A DNA stretch of 64,000 nucleotides from Ardenticatenaceae bacterium (GCA_020634495.1 JACKBR010000018.1:1-64000); one strand, 5' to 3'; positions 52,817 to 62,214 are shown, counted from the first letter of the stretch. Numbers and translations: made by a program. The notes: generated by a model not told the origin, from the letters alone.

Positions 52817-53158
52817 ATGAACAAGGGGCTGAATAGAGTAATGATCATTGGTTGGGTCGATGGTGAACCAGAAGTGCGGCAAACGCCCAATGGCCGACCA
52901 GTTGCTTCGTTCAGTGTCGCCACCTCCCGAACCTGGACCTCTTCGGATGGGGCCAGGCATGAAGAAACAGAGTGGTTTAACGTGGTTGCCTGGGGCAGTT
53001 TGGCAGAAATTAGCAGCAAACGCCTGGGGCACGGCCAGCAGGTTTATGTTGAAGGAAGATTACAAACCCGCAGCTGGGATGACAACAATGGGCGCAAGCA
53101 TTTTCGGACAGAAGTGATTGCCCATGAATTGATTGCCCTGGCAGAAGGCAGCGTTTAG
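52817..53158 (+). CDS. ssb: Single-stranded DNA-binding protein, short form
   Basis: 113-aa OB-fold protein: NRVMIIGWVDGEPEVRQTPNGRPVASFSVAT, EWFNVVAWG and GQQVYVEGRLQTRSW. It lacks the Gly-rich region and acidic C-terminal tip of long SSBs (it ends LIALAEGSV), so partner recruitment through the usual DDDIPF-like tip is not possible. Position between rpsF and rpsR is the conserved one. Confidence 0.95.
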   Translation: MNKGLNRVMIIGWVDGEPEVRQTPNGRPVASFSVATSRTWTSSDGARHEETEWFNVVAWGSLAEISSKRLGHGQQVYVEGRLQTRSWDDNNGRKHFRTEVIAHELIALAEGSV

Positions 53159-53224
53159 CTCTGTGTTTTTTGGGGATTGACTGGAATCTTATTGCCGATT
53201 GTATGAATAAGAGAGGAAACTAAA

Positions 53225-53455
53225 ATGCGTTCAAGAAATCAAGGGCCCAGAAGAAAGCGTTCCTGCAACTTCTGTGTCGATAGCGTGAAGGTGATTGATT
53301 ATAAGCAGCACGAGATGCTGAGCCGCTATGTGAATGAATTCGGCCGTATTCGGCCTCGTCGTCAAACGGGTACCTGCGCCAAGCACCAGCGTGCTTTGGC
53401 TGTGGCCATTAAACGGGCGCGTCACATTGCGCTGCTTCCGTTTGCAGACGAATAA
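53225..53455 (+). CDS. rpsR: 30S ribosomal protein S18 (zinc-binding form)
   Basis: 76 aa: [31 protein letters not shown], and [29 protein letters not shown] split in the usual order. It contains C14-x2-C17 and C51-x2-H54, the zinc-ribbon (C+) version of S18. Last gene of the rpsF-ssb-rpsR operon, terminated by a hairpin 34 bp downstream. Confidence 0.98.
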   Translation: MRSRNQGPRRKRSCNFCVDSVKVIDYKQHEMLSRYVNEFGRIRPRRQTGTCAKHQRALAVAIKRARHIALLPFADE

Positions 53456-53488
53456 TCATCCTAAACACACCATGATACTGTGATCGTC

Positions 53489-53524
53489 ATCCTCCCGAAA
53501 GCTCAATGATTCGGGAGGATTTTT
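53489..53524 (+). terminator. Intrinsic terminator of the rpsF-ssb-rpsR operon
   Basis: Perfect 11-bp stem ATCCTCCCGAA (53489-53499) with TTCGGGAGGAT (53510-53520), 10-nt loop, then TTTT. Classical Rho-independent form. Confidence 0.9.
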
Positions 53525-53560
53525 GTGGTCAAGTTGTGTCATTGGAGCACTTGAGAAATT

Positions 53561-54886
53561 ATGGCAAAAAAACGAGATACAACGACAGAAGATGCGCAGC
53601 GCCAATCACGTAAAGAGGTGCTGCTGGCCCGGAAACAGGCTCAGCAGACCCGCCAGATTCGTATTGGTGTGGCGGCGGTTGGTGGCTTGCTGCTTTTTGT
53701 TTTTCTGGCAGCCATTGTCAATGAGTTGATCATTGCCCCCAATCGTGCGGTCGCCATTGTGAATGAGCAAGAGATTAGCTTGAAGGATTGGCAAGATCGT
53801 GTTCGGTTTGAACGGGCGCAGCGCATTATTTTGCTAGAAAATCAGCTGGAGGCTTTTCAGGGTAATGTGGGTGTGGTGCAGCAGTTTGCCGGTCAGGCGA
53901 TTAATGATTTGCTGCAAGCGGACTTGCTTGGCCAGAATACGCTGAACCAGATGATTGACGAGCTGGTAATCCAGCAGGCAGCGGAGGCGCGGGGCATTAC
54001 GGTAACGGATGCGGATGTGGATGCTGAAATTGGCAGCACCTTCAACTACTTTGATGGCGGTTTGCCCACGCCGTTTCCCACGGCGACAGCCACGATTGAA
54101 CCGACGCCTTCGATTACGCCGATTCCTACGGCCGTAATCACCGACATCATCCCCACGAATACCCCATTCCCCACCGCTACGCTTGGCCCCACAAACACGC
54201 CAGCGCCAACCGCCACCCCTGTTTCGGCTGAGTCGTTTCAGCAGGAATTTGGCGATCTCATGGCGCAGTTTGAAGAGCTGGGCGTTTCTGAAGAGCAGTA
54301 CCGCAATATTGTGCGGGCGCAACTTTATCGGGAACGGCTGACGGAAGAGTTGGCCATTGCCAATGAACTGCCGGAAGAGGCTGAACATGTGAGCTTCTTT
54401 GCCCTGCAATTTGGCAGTGAAGAAGAGGCGAACGAAGCCGCCGCTGTTATCGATTCTTCAGATTTTCTCTCGGTTTGGAATGAGATTCGCAGTCGCCCCG
54501 TTGGTCAAGACCCTGAATCGACGGCCCAAGAGTCTGAAGCCGTTTGGCAATCACAAGATACTGTGGCTACGCAATACGGGCAGGCGGTGGCTGAGGCTGC
54601 CTTTGACATTGGAATTGGCGTGCCCAGTGGCATCATCTCGCAAACGGTGGATGCAGAAACTACGATTTATGCGCTCATTCAGGTGTCGGGCCGTGAAGTA
54701 CGGCCGTTATCCGCCTCAGAGCTGCAAACGTCAAAGTTAGAAAACCTGACCGCATTTATTGATGCCCAGCTCACGGGAAATCTGACCCTGACCGAGTATG
54801 ATCGCGGCCGTACGCCAACATCCCCGGTGCTCGATCCCATCTTTACCACGCCGCCAACGGCCACACCCGCCGCAACGGGTGGATAG
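53561..54886 (+). CDS. Membrane-anchored SurA/PrsA-like protein foldase (probable peptidyl-prolyl isomerase)
   Basis: 441 aa. A basic cytosolic start and one transmembrane helix (about 32-55) are followed by a SurA_N/PrsA-like chaperone domain (VAIVNEQEISLKDWQDRVRFER; LNQMIDELVIQQAAEARGITVTDADVDAEIG). A Pro/Thr stalk (about 170-225) is inserted inside the chaperone part. The C-terminal portion (HVSFFALQFGSEEEA; IISQTVDAETTIYALIQVSGREVRPL) looks like a parvulin-like isomerase domain, and it ends in a second Pro/Thr tail. It would help fold exported proteins. Confidence 0.8.
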   Translation: MAKKRDTTTEDAQRQSRKEVLLARKQAQQTRQIRIGVAAVGGLLLFVFLAAIVNELIIAPNRAVAIVNEQEISLKDWQDRVRFERAQRIILLENQLEAFQGNVGVVQQFAGQAINDLLQADLLGQNTLNQMIDELVIQQAAEARGITVTDADVDAEIGSTFNYFDGGLPTPFPTATATIEPTPSITPIPTAVITDIIPTNTPFPTATLGPTNTPAPTATPVSAESFQQEFGDLMAQFEELGVSEEQYRNIVRAQLYRERLTEELAIANELPEEAEHVSFFALQFGSEEEANEAAAVIDSSDFLSVWNEIRSRPVGQDPESTAQESEAVWQSQDTVATQYGQAVAEAAFDIGIGVPSGIISQTVDAETTIYALIQVSGREVRPLSASELQTSKLENLTAFIDAQLTGNLTLTEYDRGRTPTSPVLDPIFTTPPTATPAATGG

Positions 54887-54921
54887 CGGTTGGTGGAAAA
54901 CCCTACTGAAAATCTTTACGA

Positions 54922-54947
54922 GGGCAGGTCTTAGACCTGCCCTTATT
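54922..54947 (+). terminator. Hairpin downstream of the foldase gene
   Basis: GGGCAGGTCT (54922-54931), one T, AGACCTGCCC (54933-54942), then TTATTT. The 10-bp stem with one-base loop and T-rich tail lies 35 bp after the stop. Confidence 0.65.
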
Positions 54948-54975
54948 TGCGTATTGCGCCAGTTGGGGCAAAATC

Positions 54976-55734
54976 ATGCGGATGAGTGAAGAAGTTAGCT
55001 GGTTAGAAGGCTCCATTTCTGTGGCTGCGGCTCTGTCGGGGCGCTGCCGACCTGTGGAAGCGGTGTATATTCAGGCTGGCAACGGCCGTCGCTGGGAGCG
55101 TCGGCTGGGGAAAATGCAGCGTCTGGCCGCTGGCCGCAATGTGCCGCTGCAAATTGTCGATGAATCATTTATTGCGGAGCGGGTTACAGGGCAGTCGCAT
55201 GGGGGAGTGGTGGCGGCTGTGGGGCCACGCCAGTTTGTACCGATGGCCTCGTTGGTTGCAGGGGTGGAACGGCCGTTTGTTGTCATGCTAGATGGCCTTG
55301 AAGACCCGTTTAATTTTGGTCAGGCGCTGCGCTCGCTGTATGCTGCCGGAGTAAACGGCGTGGTTGTGCGACCGCGCAACTGGTTTACTGCCGCTGGCGT
55401 GGTGGCCCGCGCATCGGCTGGCGTTTCTGAACAGATGTCCATTGCCATTGCTGAAACGGCCGAATTAGCCGCTGATACATTTCGTGGCCTGGGTTTACAA
55501 ATTGCAGCCACCAGCCACCAACAGGCCGTGACTCTTTATGAGGCTGATCTAACTCGGCCGCTCTTTTTACTGCTTGGGGGTGAAAAAAGGGGCGTCACGC
55601 GCTCTTTTTTGGCTCAGGCTGACTTGGTTTTGCAAATCCCATACCAACAGCCAAAGTTCCAGCAATCGCTGGGGGTGGTCGCCTCGGCGGCGATTCTTGC
55701 TTTTGAGGTGATGCGCCAGCGGGCGCACAAATGA
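54976..55734 (+). CDS. TrmH/SpoU-family RNA 2'-O-methyltransferase
   Basis: 252-aa SPOUT enzyme. An N-terminal substrate-binding domain (WLEGSISVAAALSGRCRPVEAVYI, GVVAAVGPRQFV) precedes the knotted methyltransferase: motif 1 LDGLEDPFNFGQALRSLYAAG, motif 2 LLLGGEKRGVTRSF and motif 3 IPYQQPKFQQSLGVVASAAILAFE. Motif 1 has NFGQALRSLY where NxGAIxRTA is usual. It methylates a ribose in rRNA or tRNA; the target is not known. Starts at ATG 54976 (or 54982). Confidence 0.9.
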   Translation: MRMSEEVSWLEGSISVAAALSGRCRPVEAVYIQAGNGRRWERRLGKMQRLAAGRNVPLQIVDESFIAERVTGQSHGGVVAAVGPRQFVPMASLVAGVERPFVVMLDGLEDPFNFGQALRSLYAAGVNGVVVRPRNWFTAAGVVARASAGVSEQMSIAIAETAELAADTFRGLGLQIAATSHQQAVTLYEADLTRPLFLLLGGEKRGVTRSFLAQADLVLQIPYQQPKFQQSLGVVASAAILAFEVMRQRAHK

Positions 55735-55740
55735 TGGCTT

Positions 55741-57060
55741 ATGAATGAGTTGGCGGAAACTGCACAAAAAAAGAGGTCTGGCTGGAAAACGGCCGTCAAT
55801 ATCATTGGCCCCATCCTTATCACCCTTCTAACCCTGGTTGTGGCCATCGAGGTTGGTTTCCGCCTGTTTTACCAGCTTATCCCCATCGAAGTTTGTGCCT
55901 CTGACCCCATCATTGGCACCTACACCTGCCAGCCCTATTTTGTGTACGATAAACCTGTGCGCATTGGCTACCGTTACACGCCAAATTTCAAGCTAGAGGG
56001 GCTTTGGAATCCGGCCAACCCCTACCTGGCTAACTCAGAAAACAGCACGGCTCCCACAGAGCGGGATGATTCTTTTGAATACCGATTTGTTACCGATGAT
56101 CACGGCTTCCCCAACGAGCCAGCCGTCTGGCAAGACCAATATGATATTGTGATTGCTGGCGACTCGTTTACCATTCGCACCGCGCCGACTACCTGGATTG
56201 AACGGCTGGAGCAGCACGCCGGGCAGGAGATTTTGACCTTGGGTGCGCCTAGCTGGAGTACGCTGAACGAGGCCGAAGCGATCCGGCAGTTTGGTCTGGA
56301 CAAGCAGCCACGCTATGTGCTGCTGATGTTTTTTGAGGGGAATGACATCATCAATACCCAGCAATATTTGGAACGCAAAGAGAGTGGCCTGGATTGGCGG
56401 GAATATGACATGCAAGATGTGTCGCTGTTCCGGCGGCTGCTCACGCCACATTTTGTGAGCTATCTGTGGCAGAAGCTCTTTCCGCCTGCTGAAGAAGCCG
56501 CGCCACACTATCGCTATCCAATTGTGGCCAACACGGAAGCGGGGCCGATTGAAACGGTGTTCAAGGATATTCATTTGCTGCCCTTAAGCGCTGATTATGA
56601 TGCGTTAGCTGCTTCGGATGAGTTTACGGCCGTAAAATCCACTCTCGTCACCCTGAATGAAGAAGTTGCCGCCCAAGGAGCAGAACTGGTGGTGGTGTAC
56701 ATTCCCAGCAAGGAGCACGTGCTGTGGTCTCGTGTGTGGGACCCGGTGGACGTCAATAACGTGCTGGAGCGAACCGTAACGGTAACTTTGAGCGAAGGCG
56801 ATCAGGGCACGCTACAGTGGGAACCCAACTATTTGAGTTATGAAAAATTCAACGAAACCACGCAAGCTCAGGAACAGTTGTTAACTGATTTTACAGCAGA
56901 GGCTGGCATTCATTTTCTAAACCTCACGCCAATTTTTTGGCAGGGCAGCATTGCCAACGGAGAGCTGTATCATTATGGCGATCCGCATTGGAACCAGGCG
57001 GGTAATGACGTGGCGGCTGATGCCATTTGGGACTTTTTGCAGTCGTTGTCTGGGGAGTAG
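55741..57060 (+). CDS. Membrane-anchored SGNH-hydrolase-like protein
   Basis: 439 aa. One N-terminal helix (about 20-45), then an SGNH fold: GDSF (catalytic Ser) in DIVIAGDSFTIRT, GND in FFEGNDIINT and the DxxH in YGDPHWNQAGND. This resembles AlgX/AlgJ-like polysaccharide acetyl-modifying proteins or esterases. Substrate unknown. It begins 6 bp after the methyltransferase stop (ATG 55741). Confidence 0.85.
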   Translation: MNELAETAQKKRSGWKTAVNIIGPILITLLTLVVAIEVGFRLFYQLIPIEVCASDPIIGTYTCQPYFVYDKPVRIGYRYTPNFKLEGLWNPANPYLANSENSTAPTERDDSFEYRFVTDDHGFPNEPAVWQDQYDIVIAGDSFTIRTAPTTWIERLEQHAGQEILTLGAPSWSTLNEAEAIRQFGLDKQPRYVLLMFFEGNDIINTQQYLERKESGLDWREYDMQDVSLFRRLLTPHFVSYLWQKLFPPAEEAAPHYRYPIVANTEAGPIETVFKDIHLLPLSADYDALAASDEFTAVKSTLVTLNEEVAAQGAELVVVYIPSKEHVLWSRVWDPVDVNNVLERTVTVTLSEGDQGTLQWEPNYLSYEKFNETTQAQEQLLTDFTAEAGIHFLNLTPIFWQGSIANGELYHYGDPHWNQAGNDVAADAIWDFLQSLSGE

Positions 57061-57079
57061 GGTGGTTGGCAACGGCCGT

Positions 57080-57592
57080 TTACTGGGTCAGTTTACGCCA
57101 ACTATAAAACGTCATGCCTAGGCCAATAAACGCACTGGAAAGCGCAAACGTAATAGCGGTAACCATGATATTTGCATACGATTCAGTAGGCACATTGAAC
57201 ACAATCATAGCCAGACCCACAATTGCCATCATCAGCACACCACCAAGCACCCCGCAAAATGAACCAAAAATCAAAGATCGCATAAATGGCGAAGGCTCAG
57301 TGGCCTGATAAGACAGCGCTGTACGCAAAGGCTCCGGCAGCTCGTGAATCTCCAATTGCGCCCCCATTTGCAGCCGCAAAATAGCAAACTTTAGCGCCTG
57401 CCTTTGCGCAGCATCTGAAATTTCTCGCAAAGAGAGATAAACAGACTCGCCGCGCTGAATAATGCTCCTCGCGCAAAAAGCATCAAACCGGCGCGCCTGA
57501 AGCAATTGTGCTTGCAGCCGAGGCTGGGTGACCAACACAAAATCATCATTTTCTAAAGGCAATGACTTTTGGTGGGGGAAGGTTACTGTCAT
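57080..57592 (-). CDS. Two-helix membrane protein of unknown function
   Basis: 170-aa protein (182 if a TTG at 57628 were used). A soluble N-terminal region (DDFVLVTQPRLQAQLLQARRFDAFC) is followed by two transmembrane helices near the C-terminus (about 110-130 and 142-162). No family recognised. It is convergent with the SGNH gene and divergent from sucC. Confidence 0.6.
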   Translation of the reverse strand: MTVTFPHQKSLPLENDDFVLVTQPRLQAQLLQARRFDAFCARSIIQRGESVYLSLREISDAAQRQALKFAILRLQMGAQLEIHELPEPLRTALSYQATEPSPFMRSLIFGSFCGVLGGVLMMAIVGLAMIVFNVPTESYANIMVTAITFALSSAFIGLGMTFYSWRKLTQ

Positions 57593-57672
57593 TTCAGGAT
57601 TATGGGAGGACAGCAGTGGTCGGGTCAACGTGACATATGGTCTACTATTTCGCCGTACTGGATAGGGCGTGC

Positions 57673-57678
57673 TATAAT
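57673..57678 (+). promoter_or_regulatory. Candidate -10 box upstream of sucCD
   Basis: A perfect TATAAT at 57673-57678, preceded by GC, lies 116 bp before the sucC GTG. No convincing -35 is found at 16-18 bp. Confidence 0.45.
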
Positions 57679-57793
57679 TTTTTGGCTCTTTTCAAGACAA
57701 AATGCGGACAGTCTACAACCCGTTCGCAAAATCCAAACAGACCAATCCATTAAAAAAAATATAATGGAAAATCCCCCTTAAAGGAGTATGTAA

Positions 57794-58951
57794 GTGAATC
57801 TGCACGAATATCAAGCAAAACGATTATTTGCCGAACACGGCGTGCCGATTCCCAACGGTGACATCGCCTCAACCCCAGTGGAGGCGCGTGAAATTGCCCG
57901 GGAATTAGGCGGCAAGGTTGTCGTCAAGTCACAAGTGTTAATTGGCGGTCGCGGCAAAGCAGGCGGCATCAAACTTGCCAATAATCCAAATGAAGCGGAA
58001 GCTGCTGCCGGGCAAATCCTTGGCATGAACATCAAAGGGTTTCAAGTTCACAAGGTATTGATCGATGAGCAGTCGCCCGGCGGCATTGACCAGGAAATTT
58101 ACCTGGCGGTGCTCATTGATCGGGCTAAACGGCGGGCAATGGTCATGGCATCTGCGGAAGGTGGCATGGATATTGAAGAAGTGAATGAGCGGACGCCAGA
58201 AAAGATCTTCCGAGCCTACATTGAACCTGCCCTAGGGGTGCGCAGCTACCAAACAACGTATCTGGCTTCTGCTATGGATTTGCCCCGTGAGCTGTGGCGC
58301 GATTTTCACAAAATTGTCGTGGGCTTGTATTCATGTTTCAGAGCTAATGATGCCTCATTGACGGAAATTAACCCGCTGGTTATTACCGGCAGCGGCAAGC
58401 TAATGGCGCTAGACGGGAAGATGTCGATTGATGACAATGGGTTGTTCCGGCAGCCCAAGCTTGCCGAGATGCGTGATGTGGATGAGGAAACGGCCGCAGA
58501 AAAAGAAGCTCGTCTCAATGGAATAAATCTCATCCAGCTGGACGGAAACATTGGCTGTATGGTGAATGGGGCTGGTTTGGCAATGGCCACCATGGACGTG
58601 GTAAAGAAATTTGGGGAAGAACACAACTGTGCTCCGGCTAACTTCTTGGATATTGGCGGTGGAGCCAAAGCCGAGCAGGTTGCCACGGCGCTGCGCCTCA
58701 TTTTGTCTGATGCCCGTGTAAAAGCAGTCCTGATCAATATTTTTGGGGGCATTACGCGTGGTGATGAAGTAGCAAAGGGTATTTTAGAAGCGCTAAATGA
58801 AGTGCAGACGGATGTGCCGATGGTTGTACGTCTGGCTGGTACAAACGCGGCTGAGGGGATGGCCATTTTAGCAAATTCCGAAATGGAAACGGCCGTTACC
58901 CTCTCAGATGCAGCACAAAAAGCGGTTGCCGCCGCAAAGGGGGCCAAATAA
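57794..58951 (+). CDS. sucC: Succinyl-CoA synthetase beta subunit (ADP-forming)
   Basis: 385 aa, ATP-grasp enzyme: [40 protein letters not shown], the nucleotide segment [20 protein letters not shown] and [16 protein letters not shown] ... [13 protein letters not shown]. With sucD it makes succinate and ATP from succinyl-CoA in the citric acid cycle. GTG start 57794 with AAAGGAG 8 nt upstream. The stop overlaps sucD (TAATG). Confidence 0.97.
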   Translation: MNLHEYQAKRLFAEHGVPIPNGDIASTPVEAREIARELGGKVVVKSQVLIGGRGKAGGIKLANNPNEAEAAAGQILGMNIKGFQVHKVLIDEQSPGGIDQEIYLAVLIDRAKRRAMVMASAEGGMDIEEVNERTPEKIFRAYIEPALGVRSYQTTYLASAMDLPRELWRDFHKIVVGLYSCFRANDASLTEINPLVITGSGKLMALDGKMSIDDNGLFRQPKLAEMRDVDEETAAEKEARLNGINLIQLDGNIGCMVNGAGLAMATMDVVKKFGEEHNCAPANFLDIGGGAKAEQVATALRLILSDARVKAVLINIFGGITRGDEVAKGILEALNEVQTDVPMVVRLAGTNAAEGMAILANSEMETAVTLSDAAQKAVAAAKGAK

Positions 58952-59829
58952 TGAGCATTCTCGTTGATAAAAACACACGCCTGCTGGTTCAAGGCATTAC
59001 CGGCCGTGAAGGCAGCTTCCACACCACGCAAATGATTGAATATGGCACCAACGTTGTGGGCGGTGTAACGCCCGGCAAAGGCGGCCAATGGTTCAGCGCT
59101 GGTGATAAAAAGGTACCCGTTTTTGATACGGTTCAAGAAGCCGTCATTGCCACAGGGGCCAATGCTTCCCTTATTTTTGTGCCGGCTCGTTTTGCTGTTG
59201 ATGCTATTTATGAAGCGGCCGATGCTGGCGTCGCCCTGGTCATTTGCCTGACTGAGCATATTCCCGTGCTGGATATGATTGCCGCCCGCGCCTACCTGGA
59301 CACACGAAACGTTCGCCTGGTGGGGCCAAACTGCCCTGGCTTGCTCACTCCCGGTGAAGCCAAAGTGGGCATTATTCCTGGCTCCATTGCTATGCCCGGT
59401 CATGTTGGCGTCGTTTCCAAAAGCGGTACGTTGACCTATGAAGTGATTGATGCTTTAACAAAGCTTGGTCTGGGCCAATCGACCTGTGTTGGCATTGGGG
59501 GCGATCCGATTGCCGGAACCAACTTCATTGACGTACTGGCCTTGTTTGAAGAAGACCCGGCCACCGAGCAGATTGTGATGATTGGTGAAATTGGCGGCAA
59601 CGCTGAAGAACAAGCGGCGGCTTACATTGCTCAGCATGTAACCAAACCCGTTACCTCCTTCATTGCTGGCCGCACCGCCCCTCCCGGCAAGCGAATGGGC
59701 CATGCTGGGGCCATTGTGGAAGGCAAAAGCGGTACGGCCGAAAGTAAGGTGGCCGCTTTGCGTGACGCTGGCGTGCGGGTGGCCGACAATCCCGACGATA
59801 TTGCCCGGATCGTCGCTTCGCGACAGTGA
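58951..59829 (+). CDS. sucD: Succinyl-CoA synthetase alpha subunit
   Basis: 292 aa. CoA-binding Rossmann start ([22 protein letters not shown]), [23 protein letters not shown] and the phosphohistidine loop with the catalytic His in [17 protein letters not shown]. Forms the active enzyme with SucC. It starts on the last base of the sucC stop codon. Followed 4 bp later by a long palindromic element. Confidence 0.97.
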   Translation: MSILVDKNTRLLVQGITGREGSFHTTQMIEYGTNVVGGVTPGKGGQWFSAGDKKVPVFDTVQEAVIATGANASLIFVPARFAVDAIYEAADAGVALVICLTEHIPVLDMIAARAYLDTRNVRLVGPNCPGLLTPGEAKVGIIPGSIAMPGHVGVVSKSGTLTYEVIDALTKLGLGQSTCVGIGGDPIAGTNFIDVLALFEEDPATEQIVMIGEIGGNAEEQAAAYIAQHVTKPVTSFIAGRTAPPGKRMGHAGAIVEGKSGTAESKVAALRDAGVRVADNPDDIARIVASRQ

Positions 59830-59832
59830 TTT

Positions 59833-59905
59833 GGTAATCAGTAATCAGTGAACAGTATTCAGTTTTCTGAATAGTGATTCACTGATTACTGGCCTTCTGA
59901 TTACC
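59833..59905. repeat. Multi-stem palindromic element (AGTAATCAGTGA type) after sucD
   Basis: Outer arms 59833-59841/59897-59905, middle arms AGTAATCAGTGAA (59840-59852) with 59878-59890, inner arms TATTCAG/CTGAATA (59856-59862 with 59867-59873). It forms a long hairpin between sucD and rsmD, ending 4 bp before the rsmD start codon, so it could also hide the rsmD ribosome-binding site. Confidence 0.85.
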
Positions 59906-59909
59906 GAAA

Positions 59910-60479
59910 ATGCGCGTCATCAGCGGTAGTGCCAGGGGAAGCCGGTTGAAGCGGGTGCCAGGTGATTCTACCCGCCCGATAATGGACCGCGTTAAAGAGA
60001 GCTTGTTCAACATTTTGGGCAAGGTAGATGGCGAAGTTTGGCTGGATTTGTTTGCCGGAACGGGGCAGGTGGGGATTGAGGCGTTGAGCCGGGGCGCAGC
60101 TGAGGTTGTTTTTATAGACAAGGTGCGCCCGGCGATCAAAACTATCCAGGCAAATTTACAGACCACGCGCTTGCAGCAGCAGGGGAAGGTGGTTCAGGCG
60201 GATGCGTTTGATTATTTGGCCCGAAGCGCTCAGGCGGGGAACGGCCGTTTCCACCTCATCTACGTCGCTCCGCCGCAATATGTGGGTTTATGGCAAAAAG
60301 TAATGGCTGTGTTGGATGAACGGCCGTCTGCCTGGCTCACCTCGGCAGGCATCATCGTTGTACAAATCGATCCCAAAGAGTACGAACCCCTTACCTTGCA
60401 AAATCTATCGCTTTACGACAGCCGAACTTACGGCAACACCCAACTTTGCTTTTATGAGCAAGCGGCTACTGCAACGTGA
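59910..60479 (+). CDS. rsmD: RsmD-like 16S rRNA (guanine-N2)-methyltransferase
   Basis: 189 aa Rossmann methyltransferase: MRVISGSARGSRLKR, RPIMDRVKESLFNIL and SAM-binding LDLFAGTGQVGIEALSRGA are diagnostic for RsmD, which methylates G966 of 16S rRNA. The catalytic motif is normally DPPY; here it reads IYVAPPQYVGLW, so the first Asp is Ala. The 3' end overlaps the convergent membrane protein by 14 bp. The symbol is by family; activity is not assured because of the motif change. Confidence 0.85.
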   Translation: MRVISGSARGSRLKRVPGDSTRPIMDRVKESLFNILGKVDGEVWLDLFAGTGQVGIEALSRGAAEVVFIDKVRPAIKTIQANLQTTRLQQQGKVVQADAFDYLARSAQAGNGRFHLIYVAPPQYVGLWQKVMAVLDERPSAWLTSAGIIVVQIDPKEYEPLTLQNLSLYDSRTYGNTQLCFYEQAATAT

Positions 60480-61245
60480 CCTGAATGACGCATTGCGAAA
60501 TGATATTTTGTGATTGGTCGGCTGCGGAGAGCCGGATGAGGTAAGGGCCGGTGGCCCACTGGCTCAGGTTGACGCTTCCCAAGAACCCTTCCTGCACCGT
60601 TTGCTCAATGTTTCTCCCCAACAAAGACGCCCACTGGCCGCCCGTCTGCGGCCCGTTGGCCTCCAATGTGTAATAGCCAAAATCTTCAAAATCCACCGTA
60701 CCATTAAACATGATTGTGCCAGACACCACAGAGCCGTTGCGCGGCTGGCTGATGTTTAGCTGGATAGTGCAGCCAACTGAGGGTGTGGGTGGGGGGAGTG
60801 GTGTGCCAACGGCCGTTTCCGTGGCTTCTGGGGTTGTTTCTGCCGGGTTTGGGGCAGGTTCCCCAGGATTGCTGGCGAGGGTAATGGTTGGCACCAGCGG
60901 TGGGGTTGGCGTTGGCTGGCGGGTTAGCAATGGAGTGGGGGAAGCCAGCGGCGTGCGAAAGATGTCTGGGGTGGGGGTAGCTGGCCGCAGCAGCGATGCA
61001 GGCAAGGTAGGCGCTATCTGGCTGTTGACATAGTAAACCCCGCCAATAATGCCCGACAAGATTAAAATGATAATAAGCGCCGTGTTTCGGGTATGGGTAT
61101 TGGTTTCCCGTTCCAGATTAAAGATGGCGACTCGCAGCCGTTGTTGGGCGCGGAAAAACTCAATCAGATACCAAAACAGTCCCATTGCAGAGACAATATA
61201 AATCCAGACATCGTTGTGTAGAATGAAGACGTAAAATTGATCCAT
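60466..61245 (-). CDS. Membrane protein with Pro/Thr stalk and Ig-like outer domain
   Basis: 259 aa. Two hydrophobic segments (about 4-28 and 52-72), a Pro/Thr/Ser/Ala-rich stalk (about 80-150, with PTPTPP and SPTPLL), then a beta-sandwich domain with TIQLNISQPRNGSVVSGTIMFNGTVDF, a Big/Ig-like fold common for surface proteins. Starts at ATG 61245; longer reading upstream has no SD. Function unknown. Confidence 0.7.
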   Translation of the reverse strand: MDQFYVFILHNDVWIYIVSAMGLFWYLIEFFRAQQRLRVAIFNLERETNTHTRNTALIIILILSGIIGGVYYVNSQIAPTLPASLLRPATPTPDIFRTPLASPTPLLTRQPTPTPPLVPTITLASNPGEPAPNPAETTPEATETAVGTPLPPPTPSVGCTIQLNISQPRNGSVVSGTIMFNGTVDFEDFGYYTLEANGPQTGGQWASLLGRNIEQTVQEGFLGSVNLSQWATGPYLIRLSAADQSQNIISQCVIQVTLQ

Positions 61246-61350
61246 TTCGATGTTGCGTTCGCAAGTACACAGACAAACAAAGGCGCACATTTTGTGCGTC
61301 TGTCAATTCTAGCTGATTTAGCGAATCACAGAAAGGATTGTATCGTGGAT

Positions 61351-62193
61351 TTACAGTTGTTGCAGAATGCCGCGAAGGAGTGCCGTGAGTTTGGGGATGA
61401 TTTGCTGCCCAATTTCTAATACTTCCGTGTGGTCGAGGACAGTCCCTGGCGCTGGGTCTGGGATGGCCTTATTGGTAATGGAAGAGATGCCTAAAATTTG
61501 CATACCGGCATGACGGGCTACCACCACTGTTGGTACGGTAGACATGCCCACCGCATCTGCGCCAACTGTGCGCAAAAAGCGCAGCTCGGCGGGGGTTTCA
61601 AAACTGGGGCCTGCGACGTAAGCATAGGTGCCTTCTTGCAGGGTGAAGTTGTTGGCAACGGCCGTATCATGGGCCAGCTTTCTCAAATGCAAATCGTAGG
61701 TGCCAATCATGTCTGGAAAACGCGGGCCAACCGTGTCATCGTTGGGGCCGCGCAGCGGATTTTGCCCAGCCAGTCCCAAAAAGTTGATGTGGTCTGTAAT
61801 AAGCATCAGGTCGCCGGGAGTAAAGCTGGCATTAATGCCACCGGCGGCGTTGGTCACAATGAGCACCCGAATGCCCAAAGCCCGCATTACGCGCACGGGC
61901 AGGGTAATCTGGTCCATGTCGTAGCCTTCGTAATAATGGGCACGGCCCTGCTGCACCAATACCGTTTTGCCTTCAAGCGTGCCAATCACTAAACGGCCGC
62001 TGTGTCCCACGACGGTAGATTGTGGCCAGCCAGGGATATTTTCGTATGGAATGATGTTTGGATTTTGAATGCTGTTGGCCAATTCGCTAAGACCAGAGCC
62101 AAGAACCAGGCCCACGGTTGGACGATAATTTGTTTGTTGCCGAATAGCCTCGGCGGCAATTTCTACTTGTTTGGCGGTTTCTGTGGTTGTCAT
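61351..62193 (-). CDS. punA: Purine nucleoside phosphorylase (trimeric, PNP I type)
   Basis: 280 aa. It has VGLVLGSGLSELANSI (phosphate loop), VQQGRAHYYEGYDM, VLIVTNAAGGINASFTPGDLMLI, GPNDDTVGPRFPDM and a C-terminal VGMSTVPTVVVARHAGMQILGISSITNKA. Cleaves (deoxy)inosine/guanosine with phosphate in purine salvage. Length and motif order match the PunA/DeoD-like trimeric family. Confidence 0.95.
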   Translation of the reverse strand: MTTTETAKQVEIAAEAIRQQTNYRPTVGLVLGSGLSELANSIQNPNIIPYENIPGWPQSTVVGHSGRLVIGTLEGKTVLVQQGRAHYYEGYDMDQITLPVRVMRALGIRVLIVTNAAGGINASFTPGDLMLITDHINFLGLAGQNPLRGPNDDTVGPRFPDMIGTYDLHLRKLAHDTAVANNFTLQEGTYAYVAGPSFETPAELRFLRTVGADAVGMSTVPTVVVARHAGMQILGISSITNKAIPDPAPGTVLDHTEVLEIGQQIIPKLTALLRGILQQL

Positions 62194-62214
62194 GGTTTCC
62201 CCTGAAAATAAGAG

